A stretch of 6,480 nucleotides of DNA from Aquificota bacterium (GTDB taxonomy: Bacteria; Aquificota; Aquificia; Aquificales; Hydrogenothermaceae): positions 1 through 6,480 of the forward strand of contig JAADDV010000150.1 in assembly GCA_013153795.1 (NCBI GenBank), in the 5' to 3' direction. Of this stretch, positions 1-5,188 are shown one piece after another. Every line of letters begins with the position of its first letter. The first letter of the stretch is position 1. The notes under the pieces were generated by a model, which saw only the letters and a list, made by a program, of their open reading frames with translations, made no database searches and was not told the origin of the DNA. Made by a program: the position numbers and the translations under genes.

Positions 1-717
1 GCTGGTTATCAAGATGCAAGAACACTCCAAAGAAGAATAGATAAAATGAAGGCGTGGCTTGACAATCCTGAGCTTCTAGAAGCTGATGAAAATGCAGAAT
101 ACGCAGCTGTTATAGAAATAGACTTAAACGAGATAAAAGAACCAATTCTTGCTTGTCCTAACGACCCTGATGATGTTGCAACTCTCTCTGAAGTTTTAGC
201 CGATGAGAGAAGACCTAAGAATATAGATGAAGTATTCGTTGGTTCTTGTATGACAAACATTGGACACTTTAGAGCTGTTGGAGAAATCTTAAGAGGAGAA
301 GGACAGGTTCCAACAAGACTATGGATTGTTCCTCCTACAAAGATGGATGAAAGAAGACTTATAGAAGAGGGATATTACAACATATATGGTATAGCTGGGG
401 CTAGAACAGAAGTTCCTGGATGTTCTCTCTGTATGGGTAATCAGGCAAGGGTTAGAGATGGTGCTATTGTTATGTCTACTTCCACTAGAAACTTTGATAA
501 TAGAATGGGTAAAGACGCTAAAGTTTACCTTGGTTCAGCTGAAATTGCTGCAATGTGTGCAATCCTTGGAAGGCTTCCAACTGTTGAAGAATACCACAAG
601 TTTATGGAAGAGAAAATCGCAGGAAAAGAAGATAAAGTTTACAAATTCCTTAACTTCCATGAGCTTCCAGAAGAAGAACTTGATATTCTCGTAGCAGACG
701 CATTGTATACTTTCTAA
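1..717 (+). CDS. acnB: Aconitate hydratase B, C-terminal part (5' end outside window)
   Basis: Cytoplasmic [4Fe-4S] enzyme that interconverts citrate and isocitrate through cis-aconitate in the TCA cycle, oxidative or reductive; many AcnB proteins also hydrate 2-methylaconitate. The frame is open from base 1, beginning AGYQDARTLQRR, so the gene is cut by the left edge; the ATG at 46 is internal. The visible 238 residues are about the last quarter of a family of roughly 850-870 aa. The three cluster cysteines are present: one in GSCMTNIGHF (codon 247-249) and two in GCSLCMGNQ (421-423 and 430-432), with spacing close to that in E. coli AcnB. The substrate-binding STSTRNF segment follows at about 475-495. 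The strings KEPILACPNDPDD and PTRLWIVPPTKMD are typical of AcnB and not of AcnA. Codons TTC, TAC and AAC are more frequent here than in the genes to the right, as expected for a highly expressed gene. Identification is very secure. Confidence 0.97.
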   Translation, partial: AGYQDARTLQRRIDKMKAWLDNPELLEADENAEYAAVIEIDLNEIKEPILACPNDPDDVATLSEVLADERRPKNIDEVFVGSCMTNIGHFRAVGEILRGEGQVPTRLWIVPPTKMDERRLIEEGYYNIYGIAGARTEVPGCSLCMGNQARVRDGAIVMSTSTRNFDNRMGKDAKVYLGSAEIAAMCAILGRLPTVEEYHKFMEEKIAGKEDKVYKFLNFHELPEEELDILVADALYTF

Positions 718-730
718 AATTTCTTTCTTT

Positions 731-753
731 GTCCCCTTCAAATTGAAGGGGAC
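731..753 (+). terminator. Perfect hairpin after acnB, probable terminator or 3' stabiliser
   Basis: The 9-bp perfect stem GTCCCCTTC/GAAGGGGAC has a 5-nt loop (AAATT), and two further T-A pairs extend it outward to 729-755. It starts 13 nt after the acnB stop codon and is the most GC-rich element of the gap. The sequence after it (AATTCAAAATTAATT) is A/T-mixed without a clear T-run, so it is a weak intrinsic terminator by the usual rule. It could also protect the acnB mRNA 3' end. Confidence 0.6.
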
Positions 754-831
754 AATTCAAAATTAATTAATAAACGAATTTAATTTTTCCCAAAATTTTT
801 GATAAAAGTAGACTAAGATTTTTGTAAGTTA

Positions 832-862
832 TTGAAAAATTAAAGAAAATTCAAATTATAAG
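832..862 (+). promoter_or_regulatory. Possible sigma70-type promoter into the repeat region
   Basis: TTGAAA at 832-837 resembles a -35 box and TATAAG at 857-862 a -10 box, with a 19-nt spacer that is longer than ideal. A start near 869-870 would place the 875-898 hairpin at the very 5' end of the RNA. Such AT-rich sequence yields matches by chance, so this is only a candidate. Confidence 0.22.
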
Positions 863-874
863 ATGATAATAAAG

Positions 875-898
875 CGATATGGTTTGTGATGCATATCG
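875..898. repeat. Inverted repeat, 7-bp stem
   Basis: CGATATG (875-881) and CATATCG (892-898) are exact reverse complements around a 10-nt loop. A second small stem, CTTGT/ACAAG (913-917 and 923-927), follows just before repeat unit A. Neither is followed by a T-run, so neither looks like a terminator. They could be RNA stems or a dyad binding site. Confidence 0.5.
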
Positions 899-927
899 AA
901 AATTGGGGAATACTTGTTAAATACAAG

Positions 928-1068
928 CTCTTGCTCTTACCCGCTTTGGAAACTGGTTTGAATCCCTTGTCAAGTAAAACTTTTATGTTGAGCATTTAAT
1001 ACTTTGATGTTTTGTAAACTTAATGTTTACCGTTAGTTTGGGCTTCATCCCAGTTTTTGAGGGTATTG
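928..1068. repeat. Diverged direct repeat, copy A
   Basis: This is the first of two copies of the same unit. Blocks shared with copy B, in the same order, are: CTCTT-type lead (928-938), CTTTGGAAACTGG (944-956, identical), TCAAG (970-974), TTTTATGTT (981-989), CTTTG (1002-1006), TTTAnnGTTAG (1026-1036), TTGGG-loop-CCCA (1038-1052), and a T-run with GAGnGTATTG (1054-1068). Hand alignment gives roughly three-quarters identity outside gaps. Copy A carries about 19 nt (around 1007-1025) that copy B lacks. The first block can pair with the last (944-956 with 1050-1062, 13 consecutive pairs including four G-T). The function and the transcribed strand are unknown. Confidence 0.7.
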
Positions 1069-1101
1069 CGATAGTTTGTCAAGAATTTAAGTATTTTGTC
1101 A

Positions 1102-1141
1102 GAGTTAGATTCCAAAAATTTAGTTTTAATCTAAAAAACTC
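1102..1141. repeat. Bulged inverted repeat between the two direct repeats
   Basis: GAGTTAGATT (1102-1111) pairs with AATCT (1128-1132) plus AACTC (1137-1141), giving ten base pairs interrupted by a 4-A bulge on the right arm, with a 16-nt loop. Read alternatively, TTAGATT/AATCTAA (1105-1111 and 1128-1134) is a perfect 7-bp stem. It sits immediately upstream of copy B, as the 913-927 stem sits upstream of copy A. Confidence 0.4.
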
Positions 1142-1145
1142 CCTA

Positions 1146-1269
1146 ATCTTATTCTTAACTACTTTGGAAACTGGAATAAATCACTTTATCAAGAGCAGTT
1201 TTTATGTTAAATGTTTATGCTTTGTTTATTGTTAGCTTGGGACATATCCCACTTTTTTTGAGAGTATTG
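1146..1269. repeat. Diverged direct repeat, copy B
   Basis: Second copy of the unit, displaced by 218-219 nt at its left end and by 199-201 nt at its right end because of the ~19-nt gap relative to copy A. It keeps CTTTGGAAACTGG exactly (1162-1174), TTTTATGTT (1200-1208) and a small hairpin, TGGGA/TCCCA (1238-1242 and 1247-1251), followed by seven T. A second small hairpin, TGAGA/TCTCA (1259-1263 and 1272-1276), is also followed by a T-run (1279-1284). The long-range pairing possible in copy A is broken here by a C-C mismatch and two extra T, so copy B may be the more decayed copy. Confidence 0.7.
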
Positions 1270-1399
1270 TGTCTCACATTTTTTCTTAGGGGTTTTGTAG
1301 CTCTATCTTATCTTTTTGTAGTTTTAAAATTTTTAATTAATCAAAGTAAGTTTATAAAAAACTTTTCTGTAGGTTTTTAATAATAGAAATTCTCTGCTG

Positions 1400-2242
1400 C
1401 TAATTAGATTTTGTTTTGCTTTCGTGAAGTTTTTTATGAGCCATTGATACTATTTCCTTAATTTTATCTGAAGAAACTTTTTTAACTAAAGAATCACAAT
1501 TTATATCTACAGGTTTCTTTATAACATAGGCTAAAAACTCTATGTTTCCTTCAGGTCCCCATGTTTCAGAAAAAGAAATGTCTTTAATACAATAGCAGCT
1601 TTCTTCCAGCCCTTGTAGAACTTTTTTTATAGCTTTTTCATGAAGATAAGGGTCTTTAACAACACCGCCTTTAACTTCTTTTTTTGAAAGCTCAAACTGG
1701 GGTTTTATTAAAATAATTCCTTCTGCGTAGTCCTCTATAAGAGGACATAGATTTGGAAGAATCTTTAATATGGAGATAAAAGAAACATCTGATACAAAAA
1801 ACTGCACTTTTTCAGGAATTTCCTTTTCTGTTAGGTATCTTGCATTGGTTTTTTCTAACACTAGAACCCTTTCATCTTTTCTTAGTTTTTCATGGAGCTG
1901 ATTAGTCCCAACATCAACAGCATAAACTTTTTTTGCTCCATGTTGAAGAAGGCAGTCAGTAAAACCACCTGTAGAAGAACCAATATCTATACAGATTTTT
2001 CCTTTTATATCAGGCTTGAAAACTTTAAGTCCTTTTTCCAGTTTATATCCACCTCTTGATACGTACTTTTCTTTTTCCTTTATGTATATATTTGTATCTA
2101 TAGGGACTTTTGTCCCTGGTTTATCAATTTTTTGTCCTTTTACAAACACAACACCAGCCATTATAAGACGCTGGGCTTTTTCTCTACTTTCTACTAAGCC
2201 TTTTTCTACAAGAAGCTTATCAAGTCTTTCTTTTTTTGCCAT
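1400..2242 (-). CDS. tlyA: TlyA family rRNA (cytidine-2'-O)-methyltransferase
   Basis: Cytoplasmic SAM-dependent enzyme that 2'-O-methylates cytidine in rRNA: C1920 of 23S, and in longer family members also C1409 of 16S. The 280-residue protein opens with an S4 RNA-binding domain (about 5-60, ERLDKLLVEKG...SREKAQRLI). An RrmJ/FtsJ-like domain follows: VSRGGYKL (61-68), SAM motif I DIGSSTGGFTD (86-96), DVG (110-112), SDVSFIS (151-157), LIKPQFEL (178-185) and GNIEFL near 232-237. The K67-D152-K180-E235 set matches the catalytic K-D-K-E tetrad of this fold. I place the start at the ATG at 2242, with AGGG at 2247-2250 as ribosome site and MAKKERLDKLL as the classic N-terminus. An in-frame ATG at 2260 would add six residues but has no ribosome site. 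Divergent from the aminotransferase gene and convergent with acnB. The old name 'hemolysin A' is historical. Confidence 0.95.
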   Translation of the reverse strand: MAKKERLDKLLVEKGLVESREKAQRLIMAGVVFVKGQKIDKPGTKVPIDTNIYIKEKEKYVSRGGYKLEKGLKVFKPDIKGKICIDIGSSTGGFTDCLLQHGAKKVYAVDVGTNQLHEKLRKDERVLVLEKTNARYLTEKEIPEKVQFFVSDVSFISILKILPNLCPLIEDYAEGIILIKPQFELSKKEVKGGVVKDPYLHEKAIKKVLQGLEESCYCIKDISFSETWGPEGNIEFLAYVIKKPVDINCDSLVKKVSSDKIKEIVSMAHKKLHESKTKSN

Positions 2243-2322
2243 AATACCCTGAAAATACAATTTTAGTAGTATAAAATTTTATAACACTGTTATGAAAATA
2301 CTATGACAAGCAGGAGGTCTAA
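2243..2322. promoter_or_regulatory. Divergent promoter region with 14-bp palindrome
   Basis: An 80-nt gap between the divergent tlyA and aminotransferase starts. For tlyA (- strand), TTCATA (2291-2296) and TATACT (2268-2273) form a -35/-10 pair with a 17-nt spacer, giving an untranslated leader of about 20 nt. For the + strand, the extended -10 TGTTATGAA (2288-2296) is a weaker candidate with no good -35. The perfect palindrome TATAAAATTTTATA (2270-2283) overlaps the tlyA -10 and could be an operator or simply low-complexity AT sequence. Confidence 0.45.
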
Positions 2323-3498
2323 ATGAAATTTTCAGATAGAATACAAAGAGTTCAACCGTCTCAAACTCTTGTTATAACGGCAAAAGCTGCTGAATTAAGA
2401 AGAAAAGGTATAGATGTTTTAGGATTTGGAGCAGGAGAACCTGATTTTGATACACCTGATTTTGTAAAAGAAGCAGCAATAAAAGCTCTTCAAGAGGGAA
2501 AAACAAAATATACTCCTGCTGCAGGAATTCCAGAACTTAGAGAAGGAATAGCAAAAAGACTTAAAGAAAAAAACAACATTGAGTATTCTCCTTCAGAGGT
2601 TGTTGTAACCCCTGGAGCAAAAATGGCTCTTTATGAGGTTTTTGCTATTCTTTTAAATCCTGGTGATGAAGTGATAGTCCCAGCTCCTTACTGGGTTTCA
2701 TATACAGAGCAGATAAAACTCTGTGATGGAACACCTGTTATAGTAGAAATGTCAGAAGAAAATGGTTTTGTGTTAACAGCAGATTTAGTTGAAAGTGCTA
2801 TCACAGAAAAAACAAAAGCTCTTGTTTTAAACACCCCTTCTAATCCAACAGGAGCTGTTATTCCAAAAAAAGAGTTGGAAAAAATAGCAGAGGTTTGTCT
2901 AAAACATGATGTGATGATTATTTCTGATGAGTGTTATGAAGAGTTCTGCTACGATGAAGAACATGTAAGCATAGCTTCTTTATCAAAAGAAGTAAGGGAT
3001 ATAACATTCACAATAAATGCCTTTTCAAAAGCTTACTCTATGACAGGTTGGAGAATTGGATGGGTTGCAGCCCCTGAGGAGTATATAAAGAAAATAAACA
3101 TTATCCAGTCTCAAACAATCTCAAACCCAACATCTTTTGCCCAGTATGGAGCTTTAGCAGCATTAGAGGATAAAGGAAAGTTCCCTGCAATGATGAAAAA
3201 AGAGTTTAGAAAAAGGAGAGATTTTGTTGTTTCTGAGTTTTCTTCTATAGAAGGAATAACTGTTCCTACACCAAAAGGAGCCTTTTATGTATTTCCAAAT
3301 ATCTCTGAATATATAAAAGAAGATATAAAAAATGATATAGATTTCACTACATATCTTCTTGAGGAGGCAAAAGTAGCAGTTGTTCCTGGTTCTGCATTTG
3401 GAAAAGAAGGATACATAAGACTTTCCTATGCAACATCTATGGATAATTTAAAAGAAGGAATGAGAAGAATAAAAGAAGCATTACAAAAACTAAAATAA
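2323..3498 (+). CDS. aspC: Class I pyridoxal-phosphate aminotransferase, aspartate aminotransferase type
   Basis: Cytoplasmic PLP enzyme that moves the amino group between aspartate and 2-oxoglutarate (oxaloacetate/glutamate). Relatives of this subgroup can also transaminate prephenate, so the exact substrate is not fixed by sequence. It is 391 aa, normal family length. Visible landmarks are GAGEPDFDTP (36-45), KYTPAAGIPELR (62-73), PYW (122-124), NTPSNPTG with Asn174, SDECYEEF with Asp202 and Tyr205, the Schiff-base lysine Lys236 in FSKAYSMTGWRIGW (codon 3028-3030), and YIRLSYATS with the carboxylate-binding Arg366. This resembles the bacterial subgroup I-gamma AspAT of Thermus and Bacillus rather than the E. 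coli enzyme. The ATG is preceded by a full AGGAGGT (2312-2318) at 4-nt spacing. It is followed after 12 nt by the thioredoxin gene, probably co-transcribed. The symbol follows common usage; aspB or aat would be equally fair. Confidence 0.93.
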   Translation: MKFSDRIQRVQPSQTLVITAKAAELRRKGIDVLGFGAGEPDFDTPDFVKEAAIKALQEGKTKYTPAAGIPELREGIAKRLKEKNNIEYSPSEVVVTPGAKMALYEVFAILLNPGDEVIVPAPYWVSYTEQIKLCDGTPVIVEMSEENGFVLTADLVESAITEKTKALVLNTPSNPTGAVIPKKELEKIAEVCLKHDVMIISDECYEEFCYDEEHVSIASLSKEVRDITFTINAFSKAYSMTGWRIGWVAAPEEYIKKINIIQSQTISNPTSFAQYGALAALEDKGKFPAMMKKEFRKRRDFVVSEFSSIEGITVPTPKGAFYVFPNISEYIKEDIKNDIDFTTYLLEEAKVAVVPGSAFGKEGYIRLSYATSMDNLKEGMRRIKEALQKLK

Positions 3499-3510
3499 GA
3501 GGTGAGGCTT

Positions 3511-4047
3511 ATGTTTTTCAAAAGAGTATTGATAGTTTTTACTGTATTTATTTTTGCTTTTTCTTTTGTTGCCTGCCAGAAAAAAGAAGTTTCTTCTACT
3601 GACTCAAACAAGTTTAAGGTAAATCCTGAGCCTATTATTCAAGATGCAATGAAAAAAGGTAAATTCTTAATTCTTATTTTTGAATCAGCAGACTGTAAAT
3701 ACTGTGATTTACTCAATAAAGAAGTATTAAATGACCCTGAATTTCAAAAGCATGCTGAAAAAAATAATGTAGCAATTGCAGTTATAAATGTTTATGGACA
3801 AAGAGAAGTTACAGACCCAGAGACAGGAAAAAAAATGTCTGAGGAAGCTTTAACTTTAGCTTATAGAGTTCAAGGATATCCTACTATTGTTGTATTTGAG
3901 CCGAAAGATGGAAAATACACAATTCTTTATCAAATACCTGGATATATTCCAAAAAAGGATTTTATGAATTTTTTAGAGTATTTAAGCTCAGGATGCTATA
4001 AAAAGATTAAATATCAAGAGTTTGTTGAAAAAGGAAAATCCTGTTAA
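3511..4047 (+). CDS. Lipoprotein thioredoxin-like protein with CKYC active site
   Basis: Predicted membrane-anchored thiol-disulfide protein facing the periplasm. It is 178 aa from the ATG at 3511, which has AGAGGTG (3498-3504) as ribosome site; a GTG at 3502 would add three residues but overlaps that site. The N-terminus is a signal sequence (FFKR, then a hydrophobic run 6-20) ending FSFVAC, a lipobox-like site with lipid Cys22 although position -3 is Phe rather than Leu. A short polar linker (23-40) leads to a thioredoxin fold with Cys62-Lys-Tyr-Cys65 (codons from 3694), the cis-proline segment GYPT at 122-125, and a long GQREVTDPETGKKMSEE insertion before it. This is the layout of the thioredoxin_2/SoxW-like group. 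Two further cysteines, Cys162 and the C-terminal Cys178, are unusual. The electron donor and target are unknown. The last codons form the left arm of the terminator. Confidence 0.85.
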   Translation: MFFKRVLIVFTVFIFAFSFVACQKKEVSSTDSNKFKVNPEPIIQDAMKKGKFLILIFESADCKYCDLLNKEVLNDPEFQKHAEKNNVAIAVINVYGQREVTDPETGKKMSEEALTLAYRVQGYPTIVVFEPKDGKYTILYQIPGYIPKKDFMNFLEYLSSGCYKKIKYQEFVEKGKSC

Positions 4048-4064
4048 AAGGGATTTTCCTTTTT
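4028..4064. terminator. Bidirectional intrinsic terminator shared by thioredoxin gene and rodA
   Basis: A 14-bp perfect stem (AAAAAGGAAAATCC at 4028-4041 with its complement at 4051-4064) has a 9-nt loop. It gives six T on the + strand (4060-4065) and five T on the - strand (complement of 4028-4032). The thioredoxin stop codon (4045-4047) lies in the loop, and the rodA stop codon (4064-4066) touches the outer base of the stem. One element therefore ends both convergent transcription units. Confidence 0.88.
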
Positions 4065-5188
4065 TAGAATTTAGGTTTATTAAATTCTGTTTGGTATTTA
4101 TGCTCTCTTATTACACTTAAAACAAGCCCTATAATAAGTAAAAACGTAACTAAAGATGTTCCTCCATAGCTTATCATAGGAAGGGTAATTCCAACTACTG
4201 GAGCCAATCCAACAGTCATAGCAATATTTATAAATGCCTGTAAAGTTATTAAACTTCCAGCCATATAACAAATATATTTTCCATATAAATCAGATATTTT
4301 ATTTCCCCAATAAATAATTCTAAGTCCTATAAATAGATATAGAAAAAGTAGTAAAAAAGAAATTACAAAACCCCATTCTTCTCCAATAGTTGCAAAAATA
4401 AAATCTGTATGCTGCTCAGGAAGGAAAAAAAGCTTAGATTGAGTTCCCTGTAAATATCCTTTTCCAAAAATTTTTCCTGAACCTATTGCAATTTGAGACT
4501 GAATGAGATGATAAGCTGTGTTAAAAGGGTCTTTTTCTGGCTGTAAAAAAGCTAAGATTCTATTTTTTTGATATTCTTTTAAATTACTCCATACAAATGG
4601 GGAAGAAATAATAACTAAAATAATAGCAAGAATTATATATTTTCTTTTTATCCCTGAAATAAATATAGCTACTAAAGCTGGAAGTAAAATCATAATAGCT
4701 GTTCCTAAATCAGGTTGAGCTAGCGTTAAAAAAACAGGTATAGAAACTAAAGCTAAAACTTTTACAGCATCTATTAATCTTGCTCCTTCATGAGCTTGTC
4801 CTAAAATTCTTGCCGAAACTAAAATAGTTACGAATTTCATTAATTCAGAAGGTTGTATTGTAATAGGACCTATAGAAATCCATCTTTTAGCTCCTAAAAT
4901 TGTAGTCCCTGCAAATAAAACAATTAGTAAAGCTATAATTCCTATTACATAAAGATGAAACGAATAATAGATAAGCTTTCTATAGTCAATATTTGCTATT
5001 AGAAAAGCTAAAGAAATTCCAATGATAGCATATATAAATTGTTTTATATATAAGTACTTATACTCATGAATTGTAGCACTATACATATTGATAACTCCCC
5101 AAAAGACTATAAATAAAACTGTTATAATAAGGGGAATATCATACATACGAAGTATATTAATTAGTTTTCCCAAAGTATCCTGCCTCAT
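4064..5188 (-). CDS. rodA: RodA, SEDS-family peptidoglycan glycosyltransferase of cell elongation
   Basis: Polytopic inner-membrane enzyme that polymerises lipid II into glycan strands together with PBP2 in the rod complex. It is 374 aa, close to E. coli RodA, with about ten hydrophobic segments. SEDS landmarks are GAKRWISIGPITIQPSE (99-115, conserved Glu115), AQPDLGTA (158-165), the long extracytoplasmic loop with GKGYLQGTQSKLFFLPEQHTDFIFA containing catalytic Asp262 (codon 4403-4405), GEEWGF (269-274), and PMISYGGTS (337-345). The wording resembles RodA rather than FtsW, and the mrdA neighbour agrees. The start is uncertain. The ATG at 5188 lies inside mrdA and lacks a ribosome site. An in-frame TTG at 5173 follows GAGGCAGGA with suitable spacing and would give a 369-aa protein. 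An ATG at 5146 would leave only the core. Expression is probably coupled to mrdA translation. Confidence 0.96.
   Translation of the reverse strand: MRQDTLGKLINILRMYDIPLIITVLFIVFWGVINMYSATIHEYKYLYIKQFIYAIIGISLAFLIANIDYRKLIYYSFHLYVIGIIALLIVLFAGTTILGAKRWISIGPITIQPSELMKFVTILVSARILGQAHEGARLIDAVKVLALVSIPVFLTLAQPDLGTAIMILLPALVAIFISGIKRKYIILAIILVIISSPFVWSNLKEYQKNRILAFLQPEKDPFNTAYHLIQSQIAIGSGKIFGKGYLQGTQSKLFFLPEQHTDFIFATIGEEWGFVISFLLLFLYLFIGLRIIYWGNKISDLYGKYICYMAGSLITLQAFINIAMTVGLAPVVGITLPMISYGGTSLVTFLLIIGLVLSVIREHKYQTEFNKPKF

Larger units (their letters stand above)
718..1399. other. Long gene-free gap between convergent acnB and tlyA
   Basis: About 680 bp with no convincing protein gene. The only moderately long reading frame (1023-1235, +) has no ribosome site, runs across both repeat copies and reads as a Phe-rich sequence without a recognisable family. 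The gap contains the acnB hairpin, a possible promoter (832-862), an inverted repeat (875-898), two diverged direct repeats (928-1068 and 1146-1269), a bulged inverted repeat between them (1102-1141) and an AT-only tail (about 1321-1399). The + strand is markedly T-rich from about 970 to 1320. I see no clear terminator for tlyA on the - strand. Confidence 0.8.

Noticed and set aside
9..260. Open frame on the - strand opposite acnB
   Set aside because: Lies entirely inside the securely identified acnB frame and is Ser-rich shadow coding; no ribosome site or family resemblance.
950..974. tRNA T-arm-like string GGTTTGAATCC
   Set aside because: The flanking stem does not pair, the loop lacks the conserved C, no acceptor stem, anticodon arm or D-arm can be drawn, and copy B does not keep the string.
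1023..1235. Small + strand protein gene of about 70 aa
   Set aside because: No ribosome binding site, Phe/Ile-rich composition with no recognisable motif. It spans the end of copy A, the spacer and most of copy B, so it is best read as repeat sequence that happens to be open.
928..1269. Degenerate CRISPR array
   Set aside because: Only two copies, spaced about 200-218 nt and diverged throughout. No regular ~30-nt repeat with ~35-nt spacers is seen, and no cas gene is in the window.
1259..1284. Independent intrinsic terminator (TGAGA/TCTCA plus six T)
   Set aside because: A five-pair stem with an eight-base loop is marginal in such AT-rich DNA. It is mentioned only as part of copy B.
1348..1364. 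Terminator for tlyA (AAGTTT/AAACTT stem)
   Set aside because: A six-pair stem with only two G-C pairs, and the - strand after it is not a T-run. It is too weak to call.
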